12,631 nucleotides of DNA from Cytophagia bacterium. Lineage in GTDB: Bacteria; Bacteroidota; Bacteroidia; Cytophagales; Cyclobacteriaceae. The stretch is from NCBI GenBank assembly GCA_013373005.1, contig JABXIP010000282.1, forward strand, positions 1 through 12,631, written 5' to 3'. Of this stretch, positions 1-7,078 are shown one piece after another. The notes beneath the pieces are model-generated. The model was not told the DNA's origin. It saw only the letters and a list, made by a program, of their open reading frames with translations, and ran no database searches. Position numbers and translations under genes: made by a program. The first letter of the stretch is position 1; each line of letters opens with the position of its first letter.

Positions 1-3000
1 TCCCCGAAACGCTGACCACCAAACTGCGCTTTACCGCCCAGAGGCTGTTGCGTTACAAGACTGTAAGAGCCGGTAGAACGCGCATGCATTTTGTCGTCAA
101 CCAAGTGGTTAAGTTTCAACATGTACATGTAACCGACCGTAACCGGACGGTCGAACTGATCACCGGTGCGGCCATCGAATAAAATCGATTGTCCGGAATC
201 CGGTAAGTCCGCCAGTTCTAGCATGTGTTTAATTTCTTCTTCTTTCGCACCGTCGAATACGGGTGTTGCCATTGGAACACCACCTTTGAGGTTGTTCGCT
301 AATGACATCACTTCTTCGTCAGATAAAGAGTCGAGGTCAACCGTTGCTTGATCACGATGATTGTAAACTTTACCTAAGAACTCGCGTACTTTGCCGACTT
401 CTTGTTTGGCGCGTAGTAAATCACCGATCTTATGGCCAAGACCTTTTGCCGCCCAACCTAAGTGGGTTTCAAGGATCTGACCGATATTCATCCGTGACGG
501 TACACCGAGTGGGTTCAATACGATATCCACTGGCTCACCGTTGGCACGATAAGGCATATCTTCAACGGGAACGATGTTAGAGATAACACCCTTGTTTCCG
601 TGACGACCCGCCATTTTATCACCCGGCTGAATACGACGTTTAACGGCCATGTAAACTTTAACAATCTTCAGAACACCAGGTGCTAAGTCGTCACCTTGTG
701 TGATCTTCATGCGTTTGATCTCAAGTTTCTTTTCGAACTCTTTACGTTGCTCTTCAAGATACTGAGTTAACTCTTCCAACTGTTGTTGTTTGGTTTCATC
801 GCGTACTTGCACTTCAAGCCATTGTGGTGCTTCAAGTTCATTTAAGTACTCAGCAGTAATTTCGCTGCCCTTCTTAATGCGATTAGGACCTTTCTCAGCC
901 GTGCCTCCTAATAATAATTGGTAAGCACGTTGATGAATGTTGCCTTCCAAAATACGGAATTGATCATTCAAGTCTTTCTTCGCCGCTGCGATTTCGCTGT
1001 TTTCGATTTCAGTAGCACGAGAATCTTTCTCTACGCCATCACGAGTGAAAACTTGAACATCGATAACCGTACCAACTGTTCCTGAAGATACGCGTAAAGA
1101 AGTATCTTTAACATCAGAGGCTTTTTCACCAAAGATTGCACGTAATAATTTTTCTTCTGGCGTTAATTGAGTTTCGCCTTTTGGCGTTACTTTACCAACT
1201 AAGATATCACCCGGTTTAACTTCTGCACCGATGTAAACGATACCCGCTTCATCTAATTTAGAAAGCGCGCTTTCACCTACGTTAGGAATATCAGCAGTGA
1301 TTTCCTCTGGTCCCAACTTAGTATCACGAGCGATACAAGTGAGCTCTTGAATGTGAATACTGGTGAAACGATCTTCTTCAACGACACGCTCAGAAATAAG
1401 AATCGAGTCCTCAAAGTTGTAACCATTCCATGGCATGAACGCCACAAGAAGGTTTTGACCTAACGCCAATTCACCCAAGTCAGTGGAAGGACCGTCGGCT
1501 AATACATCGCCACGCTCAACCACATCACCCGGACTTACGATTGGGCGTTGGTTAATACAAGTATTTTGGTTTGAGCGGGTGTATTTCGTTAAGTTGTAAA
1601 TATCAACACCTGCATCACCGGTAGACGTTTCATCTTCATGAACGCGAACAACGATACGTGATGCATCAACGCTATCGATAATTCCGCCACGGCGAGCTTT
1701 AACGGTAACACCCGAGTCAACTGCAACGGTACGTTCCATACCCGTACCCACTAACGGCTTCTCGGCACGCAAAGTTGGTACCGCTTGTCGTTGCATGTTT
1801 GATCCCATCAATGCACGGTTCGCATCATCATGCTCCAAGAAAGGAATCAATGAAGCCGCTACCGATACAATTTGGTTAGGAGCTACGTCCATGTAAGTCA
1901 ATTCTTTTGGCTCAACCACTGGGAAGTCACCTTCGAACCTTGCTTTTACTCTATCATTCTCAAAGTCACCTTTGTCAGAGATAGGAGCATTTGCCTGAGC
2001 AATGTTGTGAGTATCTTCTTCTTCAGCAGTTAGGTAAACTACGTCTTCTGACATATTCACCTTACCACTGCTCACCTTTCTATAAGGTGTTTCAATGAAG
2101 CCCATGCTGTTCACTTTCGCATGCACACAAAGAGACGAGATCAAACCAATGTTCGGACCTTCAGGAGTCTCAATAGTACAAAGACGACCGTAGTGAGTGT
2201 AGTGAACGTCACGTACCTCGAAACCAGCTCTTTCTCTTGAAAGACCACCAGGTCCTAAGGCAGACATTCTTCTTTTGTGAGTAATCTCAGCCAATGGGTT
2301 AGTTTGATCCATAAACTGAGAAAGCTGGTTGGTTCCGAAGAATGAGTTGATTACAGAAGACAAAGTTCTCGCGTTGATCAAGTCAACAGGCTTGAAGTCT
2401 TCGTTATCACGAACGTTCATTCTTTCTTTAATGGTTCTGGCCATACGAGCCAAACCAACACCGAACTGAGCATAAAGCTGCTCACCCACTGTTCTTACCC
2501 TTCTGTTAGAAAGGTGGTCAATATCATCTACAACCGCTCTTGAGTTGATCAAACCGATCAAATACTTCACAATTGAAATGATATCTTCCGTAGTCAATAC
2601 TCTTTTCTCAGAGTCGATTTCAAGGTTGAGTTTCTTGTTGATTCTATATCGACCAACCTCACCCAAATCGTATCTCTTATCAGAGAAGAACAATGACTGA
2701 ATAATATCTCTTGCAGTTTGCTCATCAGGCGCCTCAGTGTTTCTCAACTGACGATAGATTTGCTCAACTGCTTCCTTTTCTGAGTTTGAATTATCTTTCT
2801 GAAGTGTATTATAGATAATGGTGTAATCAGCAATGTTAATGTCTTCTCTGTGAAGAATCACTGATTCTACATCTGCCTCGATAATCAATTCAATGTCTTC
2901 GTCTGAAAGCACTGAATCTCTTTCTAGCAACACTTCATTTCTGTGAATAGAAACTACCTCTCCAGTATCCTCATCCACGAAGTCTTCAACCCATGTTCTA

Positions 3001-3740
3001 AGAACTCTTGCAGCTAGTTTTCTACCAACAGCTTTTTTCAACTGAGTCTTATTGGCTTTAATCTCCTCAGAGAGGCCAAAAAGATCCAAAATGTCCTTAT
3101 CTGTACCATAACCGATAGCTCTCAAAAGCGTGGTTACAGGGAACTTCTTCTTACGGTCGATGTAAGCGTACATTACGCTGTTCACATCAGTTGCAAATTC
3201 AATCCAGCTTCCTTTGAAAGGAATAATTCTGGCCGAATAAAGAGTTGTACCGTTTGTGTGTTTACTTTGAGCGAAGAACACACCAGGAGACCTGTGAAGT
3301 TGAGATACAATTACTCTTTCAGCACCATTCACTACGAATGAACCTTTTTCGGTCATGTACGGAATGTTACCTAAGAATACTTCTTGCTCAATAGTCTCGA
3401 AGTCTTCATTGTCTTCGTCATTACAAGTTAGACGAAGCTTCGCCTTCAAAGGCACTGAATAAGTCAGACCTCTATCGATACATTCTGAAACAGAATATTT
3501 CGGGGGATCGACCAAATAATCAATAAATTCTAATACGAAGTTTTCTCGTGAATCAGAGATTGGGAAGTTCTCAGAGAACACTTTAAAGAGTCCATCTTGA
3601 GTTCTTTTGTCGGCAGGGGTTTCTAATTGGAAGAAATCCTTGAACGACTTAACCTGCACATCAAGAAAATCAGGGTAATCCAATACTGATTTAATCGAAG
3701 AGAAATTTATTCTTTCTGATTGATTTGCTAGAATAGCCAA
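1..3740 (-). CDS. rpoB: RNA polymerase beta subunit, 3' end outside window; Bacteroidetes/gammaproteobacterial hybrid
   Basis: Beta subunit of RNA polymerase, read as one open frame with no internal stop until the window edge. The N-terminal part (to about residue 623 counted from TTG 3740) is Bacteroidetes-like: it begins SERINFSSIKSVLDYPDFLD and has GTNQLSQFMDQTNPLAEIT and SALGPGGLSRERAG in the rifampicin-binding region (about 2230-2340), with residues matching sensitive wild-type enzymes. From about 1775 leftwards the protein is gammaproteobacterial: VPTLRAEKPLVGTGMERTVA, YTRSNQNTCINQ, the active-site lysine region GDKMAGRHGNKG (about 590-626) and MYMLKLNHLVDDKMHARSTG. Arg codons change from mostly AGA to CGN only. 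The start is uncertain: between an in-frame TGA (3768-3770) and the conserved region there is no ATG or GTG. TTG 3740 is chosen; ATT at 3767 or 3764, or a one-base indel, would give a longer N-terminus. It follows rplL; rpoC would be expected beyond the left edge. Confidence 0.93.
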   Translation of the reverse strand, partial: MAILANQSERINFSSIKSVLDYPDFLDVQVKSFKDFFQLETPADKRTQDGLFKVFSENFPISDSRENFVLEFIDYLVDPPKYSVSECIDRGLTYSVPLKAKLRLTCNDEDNEDFETIEQEVFLGNIPYMTEKGSFVVNGAERVIVSQLHRSPGVFFAQSKHTNGTTLYSARIIPFKGSWIEFATDVNSVMYAYIDRKKKFPVTTLLRAIGYGTDKDILDLFGLSEEIKANKTQLKKAVGRKLAARVLRTWVEDFVDEDTGEVVSIHRNEVLLERDSVLSDEDIELIIEADVESVILHREDINIADYTIIYNTLQKDNSNSEKEAVEQIYRQLRNTEAPDEQTARDIIQSLFFSDKRYDLGEVGRYRINKKLNLEIDSEKRVLTTEDIISIVKYLIGLINSRAVVDDIDHLSNRRVRTVGEQLYAQFGVGLARMARTIKERMNVRDNEDFKPVDLINARTLSSVINSFFGTNQLSQFMDQTNPLAEITHKRRMSALGPGGLSRERAGFEVRDVHYTHYGRLCTIETPEGPNIGLISSLCVHAKVNSMGFIETPYRKVSSGKVNMSEDVVYLTAEEEDTHNIAQANAPISDKGDFENDRVKARFEGDFPVVEPKELTYMDVAPNQIVSVAASLIPFLEHDDANRALMGSNMQRQAVPTLRAEKPLVGTGMERTVAVDSGVTVKARRGGIIDSVDASRIVVRVHEDETSTGDAGVDIYNLTKYTRSNQNTCINQRPIVSPGDVVERGDVLADGPSTDLGELALGQNLLVAFMPWNGYNFEDSILISERVVEEDRFTSIHIQELTCIARDTKLGPEEITADIPNVGESALSKLDEAGIVYIGAEVKPGDILVGKVTPKGETQLTPEEKLLRAIFGEKASDVKDTSLRVSSGTVGTVIDVQVFTRDGVEKDSRATEIENSEIAAAKKDLNDQFRILEGNIHQRAYQLLLGGTAEKGPNRIKKGSEITAEYLNELEAPQWLEVQVRDETKQQQLEELTQYLEEQRKEFEKKLEIKRMKITQGDDLAPGVLKIVKVYMAVKRRIQPGDKMAGRHGNKGVISNIVPVEDMPYRANGEPVDIVLNPLGVPSRMNIGQILETHLGWAAKGLGHKIGDLLRAKQEVGKVREFLGKVYNHRDQATVDLDSLSDEEVMSLANNLKGGVPMATPVFDGAKEEEIKHMLELADLPDSGQSILFDGRTGDQFDRPVTVGYMYMLKLNHLVDDKMHARSTGSYSLVTQQPLGGKAQFGGQRFG
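1776..1871 (-). other. Breakpoint zone inside rpoB between Bacteroidetes and gammaproteobacterial sequence
   Basis: The last Bacteroidetes-type residues are in MDVAPNQIV (gammaproteobacteria such as E. coli have MDVSTQQVV). The first gamma-type residue is the Thr of AVPTLR (codon 1773-1775; Bacteroidetes normally have AVPLLR). Between them lies the stretch SVAASLIPFLEHDDANRALM and onward to QRQAVP, nearly identical in both phyla, so the crossover cannot be placed more finely by eye. There is no repeat, insertion sequence or gap here, and the reading frame continues. I infer that the switch occurred through sequence identity, either as an assembly error or by homologous recombination. Confidence 0.85.
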
Positions 3741-3793
3741 GGCCGTATAATTTTCGTTTTCAATAATTCAAATTGCATCTGAACGATGCGTGC

Positions 3794-3859
3794 GGGAGAA
3801 AACCCTCCCAAAGTGTGTACAAACAGGAAAAGACCCGTGATCCCGACCCCTCTTGAGGG
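3794..3859 (-). promoter_or_regulatory. rplL-rpoB spacer: two GC-rich hairpins in the rpoB leader
   Basis: The spacer before rpoB can form a 5-bp hairpin GGGAG/CTCCC (arms 3794-3798 and 3805-3809, 6-nt loop) and a second one, CCCT-CTTG-AGGG, within 3848-3859. Neither is followed by a run of T in the minus direction, so they are not obvious terminators. Other bacteria use this spacer for partial termination or RNA processing that sets the L12 to beta ratio. A similar role here is inference only. Confidence 0.35.
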
Positions 3860-3882
3860 ACTGAGACCAGGGCCTGATCCTT

Positions 3883-3900
3883 GCCATAATTACTTATGGC
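3883..3900 (-). promoter_or_regulatory. Perfect 7-bp hairpin just after rplL
   Basis: GCCATAA (3883-3889), a TTAC loop and TTATGGC (3894-3900) form a perfect dyad that begins 8 nt past the rplL stop. There is no following T-run. It could stabilise the 3' end of the abundant rplJL message or mark a processing site; this is inferred from position alone. Confidence 0.4.
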
Positions 3901-3908
3901 TGTTCAAA

Positions 3909-4289
3909 TTACTTAAGCTCTACTTCAGCGCCAGCTTCTTCAAGCTGCTTTTTAAGTGCTTCAGCTTCGTCTTTAGCTACTCCTTCTTTTACAGCTTTAG
4001 GAGCGCTATCTACGATTTCTTTTGCTTCTTTCAATCCTAGACCGGTCAATTCTTTCACAAGCTTAACAACTGCAAGTTTAGATGCACCAGCCGCCTTCAA
4101 TACAACATCGAATGAAGATTTCTCTTCAGCTGCATCACCGTCACCACCACCAGCAGCAGGGCCAGCTACAGCTACAGCAGCAGCTGCAGGTTCGATACCA
4201 TATTCGTCTTTAAGGATATCAGCAAGTTCGTTTACTTCTTTCACAGTAAGGTTTACCAACTGTTCTGCGAATGCTTTCAAATCTGCCAT
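3909..4289 (-). CDS. rplL: 50S ribosomal protein L7/L12
   Basis: L7/L12 is the multicopy stalk protein of the large ribosomal subunit; it recruits and stimulates the translational GTPases EF-Tu, EF-G and IF2. At 126 aa it has the normal family length. The N-terminal dimerisation helices span about residues 1-32. A flexible Ala/Gly-rich hinge (about 33-55, including AAAAVAVAGPAAGGG) follows, and the C-terminal factor-binding domain (about 57-126) carries KLAVVKLVKELTGLGLKEAK. It lies 40 nt after rplJ, whose product L10 anchors L12 dimers to the ribosome, and is followed by the rpoB spacer. The extended hinge is rich in Ala and Gly, as is usual for this family. Confidence 0.98.
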   Translation of the reverse strand: MADLKAFAEQLVNLTVKEVNELADILKDEYGIEPAAAAVAVAGPAAGGGDGDAAEEKSSFDVVLKAAGASKLAVVKLVKELTGLGLKEAKEIVDSAPKAVKEGVAKDEAEALKKQLEEAGAEVELK

Positions 4290-4329
4290 TTTATTAATTG
4301 TTATAAAGTTTTAAATCTTTGTTTAATAA

Positions 4330-4863
4330 TTAGTTTTCACGTTCAGACAAAGTCTTAAGAATACCAGCCAATTTGCCACCTGAACCTTTAAGGCCAGAAA
4401 TAACATTCTTAGCAGGAGATTGTAGCAAGGTAATAACCTCACCAATAAGCTCAGCCTTAGACTTAAGCTGGCTCAACATATCTAAATTCTCTTCTCCAAT
4501 AAAAAGATCTGTGTCGATGGAAGCGCCTTTGAACTTTGGAGATTGTCCGCCCGATTTTTTTCTAAATTCTTTGATCAATTTTGCCGGCGCGTTAGCATCC
4601 TCACCTGAGAACATAACACCAGAAAAACCTCTTAATACTTTCTCATCGAAAGGAGCGTAGTCAGTATTCATCTGCTCCAACGCCTTAGCGATAAGTGTAT
4701 TCTTTACAACCTTGTACTCGATACCTTTATCGAAGCACAGTCTTCTCAATGAGTTGGTCTGAGCAACCGACATTCCGGAAGCATCAGTGATGTAGAAGTT
4801 CATATTGGCCGAAAACTTTTCTACCAACTCGCCTATTACAACTGCTTTTTCTTCTCTAGTCAT
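4330..4863 (-). CDS. rplJ: 50S ribosomal protein L10
   Basis: L10 binds 23S rRNA at the base of the stalk and carries L7/L12 dimers on its C-terminal helix. The 177-aa length and the N-terminal sequence MTREEKAVVIGELVEKF fit the family. The rRNA-binding N-terminal domain covers about residues 1-130, with NTLIAKAL near residue 56, and the C-terminal helical tail ends in GGKLAGILKTLSEREN. The start lies only 2 nt after the rplA stop, so there is no room for the long L10-binding leader that regulates rplJ in E. coli. Any autoregulatory site would have to lie within rplA or further upstream. Confidence 0.97.
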   Translation of the reverse strand: MTREEKAVVIGELVEKFSANMNFYITDASGMSVAQTNSLRRLCFDKGIEYKVVKNTLIAKALEQMNTDYAPFDEKVLRGFSGVMFSGEDANAPAKLIKEFRKKSGGQSPKFKGASIDTDLFIGEENLDMLSQLKSKAELIGEVITLLQSPAKNVISGLKGSGGKLAGILKTLSEREN

Positions 4864-4865
4864 GA

Positions 4866-5564
4866 TTATAATCCGGAAATAGAGTTTTTATCTACTTTCA
4901 CACCAGGGCTTTGAGTTGTTGAAAGGTTGATACTTTTAAAGTATGTTCCTTTCGCAGATGCAGGCTTCAACTTAGAAATAGTTTGAATCACCTCATTAGC
5001 ATTGTCAGCAATTTTCTCCGGAGAGAAAGAGGCTTTTCCAACACTTGTATGAATGATACCGTACTTATCTACTTTAAAGTCGATTTTACCACCTTTTACA
5101 TCTTGAACTGCTTTACCCACTTCAAGAGTCACTGTACCTGCCTTAGGGTTTGGCATCAAACCTCTAGGACCGAGTACTCTACCTAAACGACCTACTTTTG
5201 CCATTACAGTCGGCATGGTGATAATCACATCGATATCAGTCCATCCACCTTCTATTTTTGCTATATAGTCGTCAAGTCCTACGTAATCCGCACCAGCGTC
5301 TTTAGCTTCTTGCTCCTTATCTGGAGTACAAAGCACCAACACTTTTACTTCTTTACCAGTACCATGTGGAAGGGCAACAACGCCTCTTACCATCTGGTCT
5401 GCTTTACGCGGATCCACACCCAATCTAATGTCAATGTCTACTGAAGCATCGAAACTTGCAGAGTTTACCTCCTTAACAATTCCGGCTGCATCAGTAAGCG
5501 CATATAATTTTGTTGGGTCATATTTACTTAAAGCCTCTTTTTGCTTTTTAGTTAACTTTCCCAT
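4866..5564 (-). CDS. rplA: 50S ribosomal protein L1
   Basis: L1 forms the mobile L1 stalk of the 50S subunit, binding 23S rRNA and helping release E-site tRNA. In many bacteria it also represses its own operon by binding mRNA. The length of 232 aa is standard. Visible family signatures are KLTKKQKEALSKYDPTKLY at the N-terminus, MPTVMAKVGRLGRVLGPRGLMPNPKAGTV (split here as VGRLGRVLGPRGLMPNPK) near residues 117-143, and a C-terminal half returning to domain I (KYGIIHTSVGKASF). It sits 11 nt after rplK and 2 nt before rplJ, which points to translational coupling within the operon. Confidence 0.98.
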   Translation of the reverse strand: MGKLTKKQKEALSKYDPTKLYALTDAAGIVKEVNSASFDASVDIDIRLGVDPRKADQMVRGVVALPHGTGKEVKVLVLCTPDKEQEAKDAGADYVGLDDYIAKIEGGWTDIDVIITMPTVMAKVGRLGRVLGPRGLMPNPKAGTVTLEVGKAVQDVKGGKIDFKVDKYGIIHTSVGKASFSPEKIADNANEVIQTISKLKPASAKGTYFKSINLSTTQSPGVKVDKNSISGL

Positions 5565-5575
5565 GTGTTAAATCT

Positions 5576-6019
5576 TTAGTTTTCCCAAGGGGCTTTACCT
5601 GAAATTCTCAAACCCATACTCCTTGCTGTACCTGCAACCATTCTCATAGCTGACTCTACAGTGAAAGCATTCAAATCTGGCATTTTAACCTCAGCGATCT
5701 CCTTAACCTGATCCCATGAAACACTTCCTACTTTAGCTCTGTTAGGTTCAGCAGAACCCTTCTTCACTTTAGAAGCTTCCAATAGCATCACCGGTGCTGG
5801 AGGAGTTTTAATAACAAAGTCAAAAGACTTATCAGAATAAATAGTAATGAGAACAGGAAGAACCTGACCCATCTTATCCTGAGTACGTCCGTTGAATTGC
5901 TTACAAAACTCCATAATGTTCAGTCCCTTTGAACCCAAAGCAGGACCTACCGGAGGAGAAGGATTGGCTTGGCCACCCTTGACTTGCAACTTCAGATAAC
6001 CAGAAATTTCCTTAGCCAT
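5576..6019 (-). CDS. rplK: 50S ribosomal protein L11
   Basis: L11 binds the GTPase-associated centre of 23S rRNA together with the L10-L12 stalk and is needed for RelA-dependent stringent signalling. The length of 147 aa is typical. The N-terminal domain has the Gly/Pro-rich signature GGQANPSPPVGPALGSKGLN (residues 15-34), including the prolines involved in thiostrepton binding. The C-terminal rRNA-binding domain has GTARSMGLRISG near the end. It is separated from nusG by 1 nt and from rplA by 11 nt. Confidence 0.98.
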   Translation of the reverse strand: MAKEISGYLKLQVKGGQANPSPPVGPALGSKGLNIMEFCKQFNGRTQDKMGQVLPVLITIYSDKSFDFVIKTPPAPVMLLEASKVKKGSAEPNRAKVGSVSWDQVKEIAEVKMPDLNAFTVESAMRMVAGTARSMGLRISGKAPWEN

Positions 6020-6020
6020 C

Positions 6021-6578
6021 TTAATCTTGTTTTTCGACTTGCATGTAACTTAATTCAACGGGGGTATTTCGACCGAAGATCTTAACCATAACATTAAGCT
6101 TTCTTCTCTCTTCGAATACCTCCTCAATAGTACCCGTAAAACCACTGAAGGGACCATCCATTACTTTAATGGTCTCCCCGACTATATATGGGGTATCTAG
6201 TTGTTCGTCAAACTCATCAATCTCTTCAACCTTACCTAAGATACGGTCGACTTCGACTTGACGTAATGGAACTGGCGGTGTGGAAGCATTGCCAGCTGAA
6301 TGACCTAAGAACCCTATAATACCAGGTATATTCTTAATTAAATGAACGACTTCACCGTTTGATAAATCGGCTTGAACCATGATGTAACCAGGGAACATAT
6401 TTCTATCTCTAGATTTCTTCTTACCATTTCTGATTTCGAAGATTTTCTCAGACGGAATAAGCACTTGGGGAATTTGCTCAGTAAATTTCTCCTGATCAAT
6501 CTCGTTTTCGAGATACTCCTTGGCTTTTCTTTCCTGGCCCGACACAGCCCTAACCATATACCACTTCAGTTCTGACAT
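6021..6578 (-). CDS. nusG: Transcription elongation/antitermination factor NusG
   Basis: NusG binds the RNA polymerase clamp, affects pausing, and links polymerase to Rho or to ribosomal protein S10. The 185-aa protein has an N-terminal NGN domain (about residues 4-115) with WYMVRAVSGQERKAKEYLE and the conserved MFPGYIMVQ near residues 61-69. The C-terminal KOW domain (about 130-185) has VGETIKVMDGPFSGFTGTIE. Its neighbours are secE 11 nt upstream and rplK 1 nt downstream, the standard bacterial order. There is no insertion between the NGN and KOW domains of the kind seen in NusG paralogues such as UpxY/LoaP, so this is the housekeeping copy. Confidence 0.98.
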   Translation of the reverse strand: MSELKWYMVRAVSGQERKAKEYLENEIDQEKFTEQIPQVLIPSEKIFEIRNGKKKSRDRNMFPGYIMVQADLSNGEVVHLIKNIPGIIGFLGHSAGNASTPPVPLRQVEVDRILGKVEEIDEFDEQLDTPYIVGETIKVMDGPFSGFTGTIEEVFEERRKLNVMVKIFGRNTPVELSYMQVEKQD

Positions 6579-6589
6579 CGCTCCTTATC

Positions 6590-6778
6590 TTAAAGATTGT
6601 AAAACCACTCCATAATTGTATCAAAACCCAAGTCAATCAATCCGATAACTAGGGCGAAAATTAAAGAGGCCACAAGCACCAACACAGAACTACTTTGAAG
6701 CTCTGAAAGCTTAGGCCAACTTACTTTGTGTCTCATCTCATCGTATGATTCACTCACAAAGGATACTAATTTACTCAT
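6590..6778 (-). CDS. secE: Preprotein translocase subunit SecE
   Basis: SecE clamps SecY in the SecYEG protein-conducting channel of the inner membrane. The 62-aa protein is the short single-spanning form found in most bacteria outside the E. coli group. It has an amphipathic N-terminal helix with the family motif KVSWPK (residues 18-23), then one transmembrane helix (about residues 31-55, SVLVLVASLIFALVIGLIDL). It starts 22 nt after tRNA-Trp and is followed 11 nt later by nusG, so a single transcript probably carries the tRNA and the protein genes. Confidence 0.97.
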   Translation of the reverse strand: MSKLVSFVSESYDEMRHKVSWPKLSELQSSSVLVLVASLIFALVIGLIDLGFDTIMEWFYNL

Positions 6779-6800
6779 TGGTTTTACTCCTTAATTTTTG

Positions 6801-6873
6801 CACGGGTGGTAAGATTCGAACTCACGACCTTTGGTTTTGGAGACCACTGCTCTACCAGCTGAGCTACACCCGT
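6801..6873 (-). tRNA. trnW: tRNA-Trp (anticodon CCA)
   Basis: The 73-nt cloverleaf pairs its acceptor arms ACGGGTG and CACCCGT perfectly and has discriminator G, as expected for Trp. The D arm is GCTC/GAGC. The anticodon loop CTCCAAA gives CCA, and the T arm is GTGAG-TTCGAAT-CTTAC. The first anticodon-stem pair (27-43) reads as a G-A mismatch. CCA is not encoded. It lies between its promoter and secE, so release needs processing from the secE-nusG-rpl transcript. Confidence 0.97.
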
Positions 6874-6989
6874 GTATATAAAGACTTACAGTTAAAAAAC
6901 TGACCGTCAATGCTTTACAATAATTTAGGAAGTTTTCCTTTCCGAAAAACTTTTGCACAGCCGCATGAGTGCTTACCCAAAACGGGCTG

Positions 6990-7021
6990 CAAATGTAGAT
7001 AAATTTAATTAATGAAACAAA
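6990..7021 (-). promoter_or_regulatory. Promoter of tRNA-Trp-secE-nusG-rpl-rpoB
   Basis: Read on the minus strand, TTTG (7021-7018), a 20-nt AT-rich spacer and TACATTTG (6997-6990) match the Bacteroidetes housekeeping promoter (TTTG and TAnnTTTG). Transcription would start near 6983, leaving a leader of about 110 nt before tRNA-Trp. The -33 TTTG is also the last part of the 3' arm of the tuf terminator stem. The leader contains a 7-bp dyad AAGTTTT/AAAACTT. Confidence 0.75.
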
Positions 7022-7052
7022 CGCGCCTTCGAAAAATCGAAAGGCGCGTTTG
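7018..7052 (-). terminator. Rho-independent terminator after tuf
   Basis: CAAACGCGCCTTCGA (7018-7032), an AAAA loop and TCGAA-(A)-GGCGCGTTTG (7037-7052, one bulged A) give a stem of about 15 bp. On the minus strand it begins about 26 nt past the tuf stop and is followed by TTTC and AT-rich sequence. It closes the tRNA-tRNA-tRNA-tuf unit and is the strongest hairpin I see in the window. Confidence 0.9.
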
Positions 7053-7078
7053 ATATAAATTTATCTATTGAAAGATGA

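Noticed and set aside
166..580. Plus-strand open frames at 166-351 and 302-580
   Set aside because: They lie antisense to conserved rpoB codons, lack any recognisable family and end arbitrarily; they are shadows of rpoB.
1776..1871. A mobile element, intein or frameshift at the rpoB breakpoint
   Set aside because: There is no insertion, terminal repeat or intein motif, and the frame and length stay normal; the change is only in phylogenetic type.
2230..2340. Possible rifampicin-resistance substitutions in rpoB
   Set aside because: The QLSQFMDQ, HKRR and GPGGLSRERAG residues look like the sensitive wild type; no classic substitution is visible.
3786..4040. Plus-strand open frame crossing the rpoB leader into rplL
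   Set aside because: Most of it is the reverse complement of rplL, with a low-complexity Phe/Ser/Leu product; no support as a gene.
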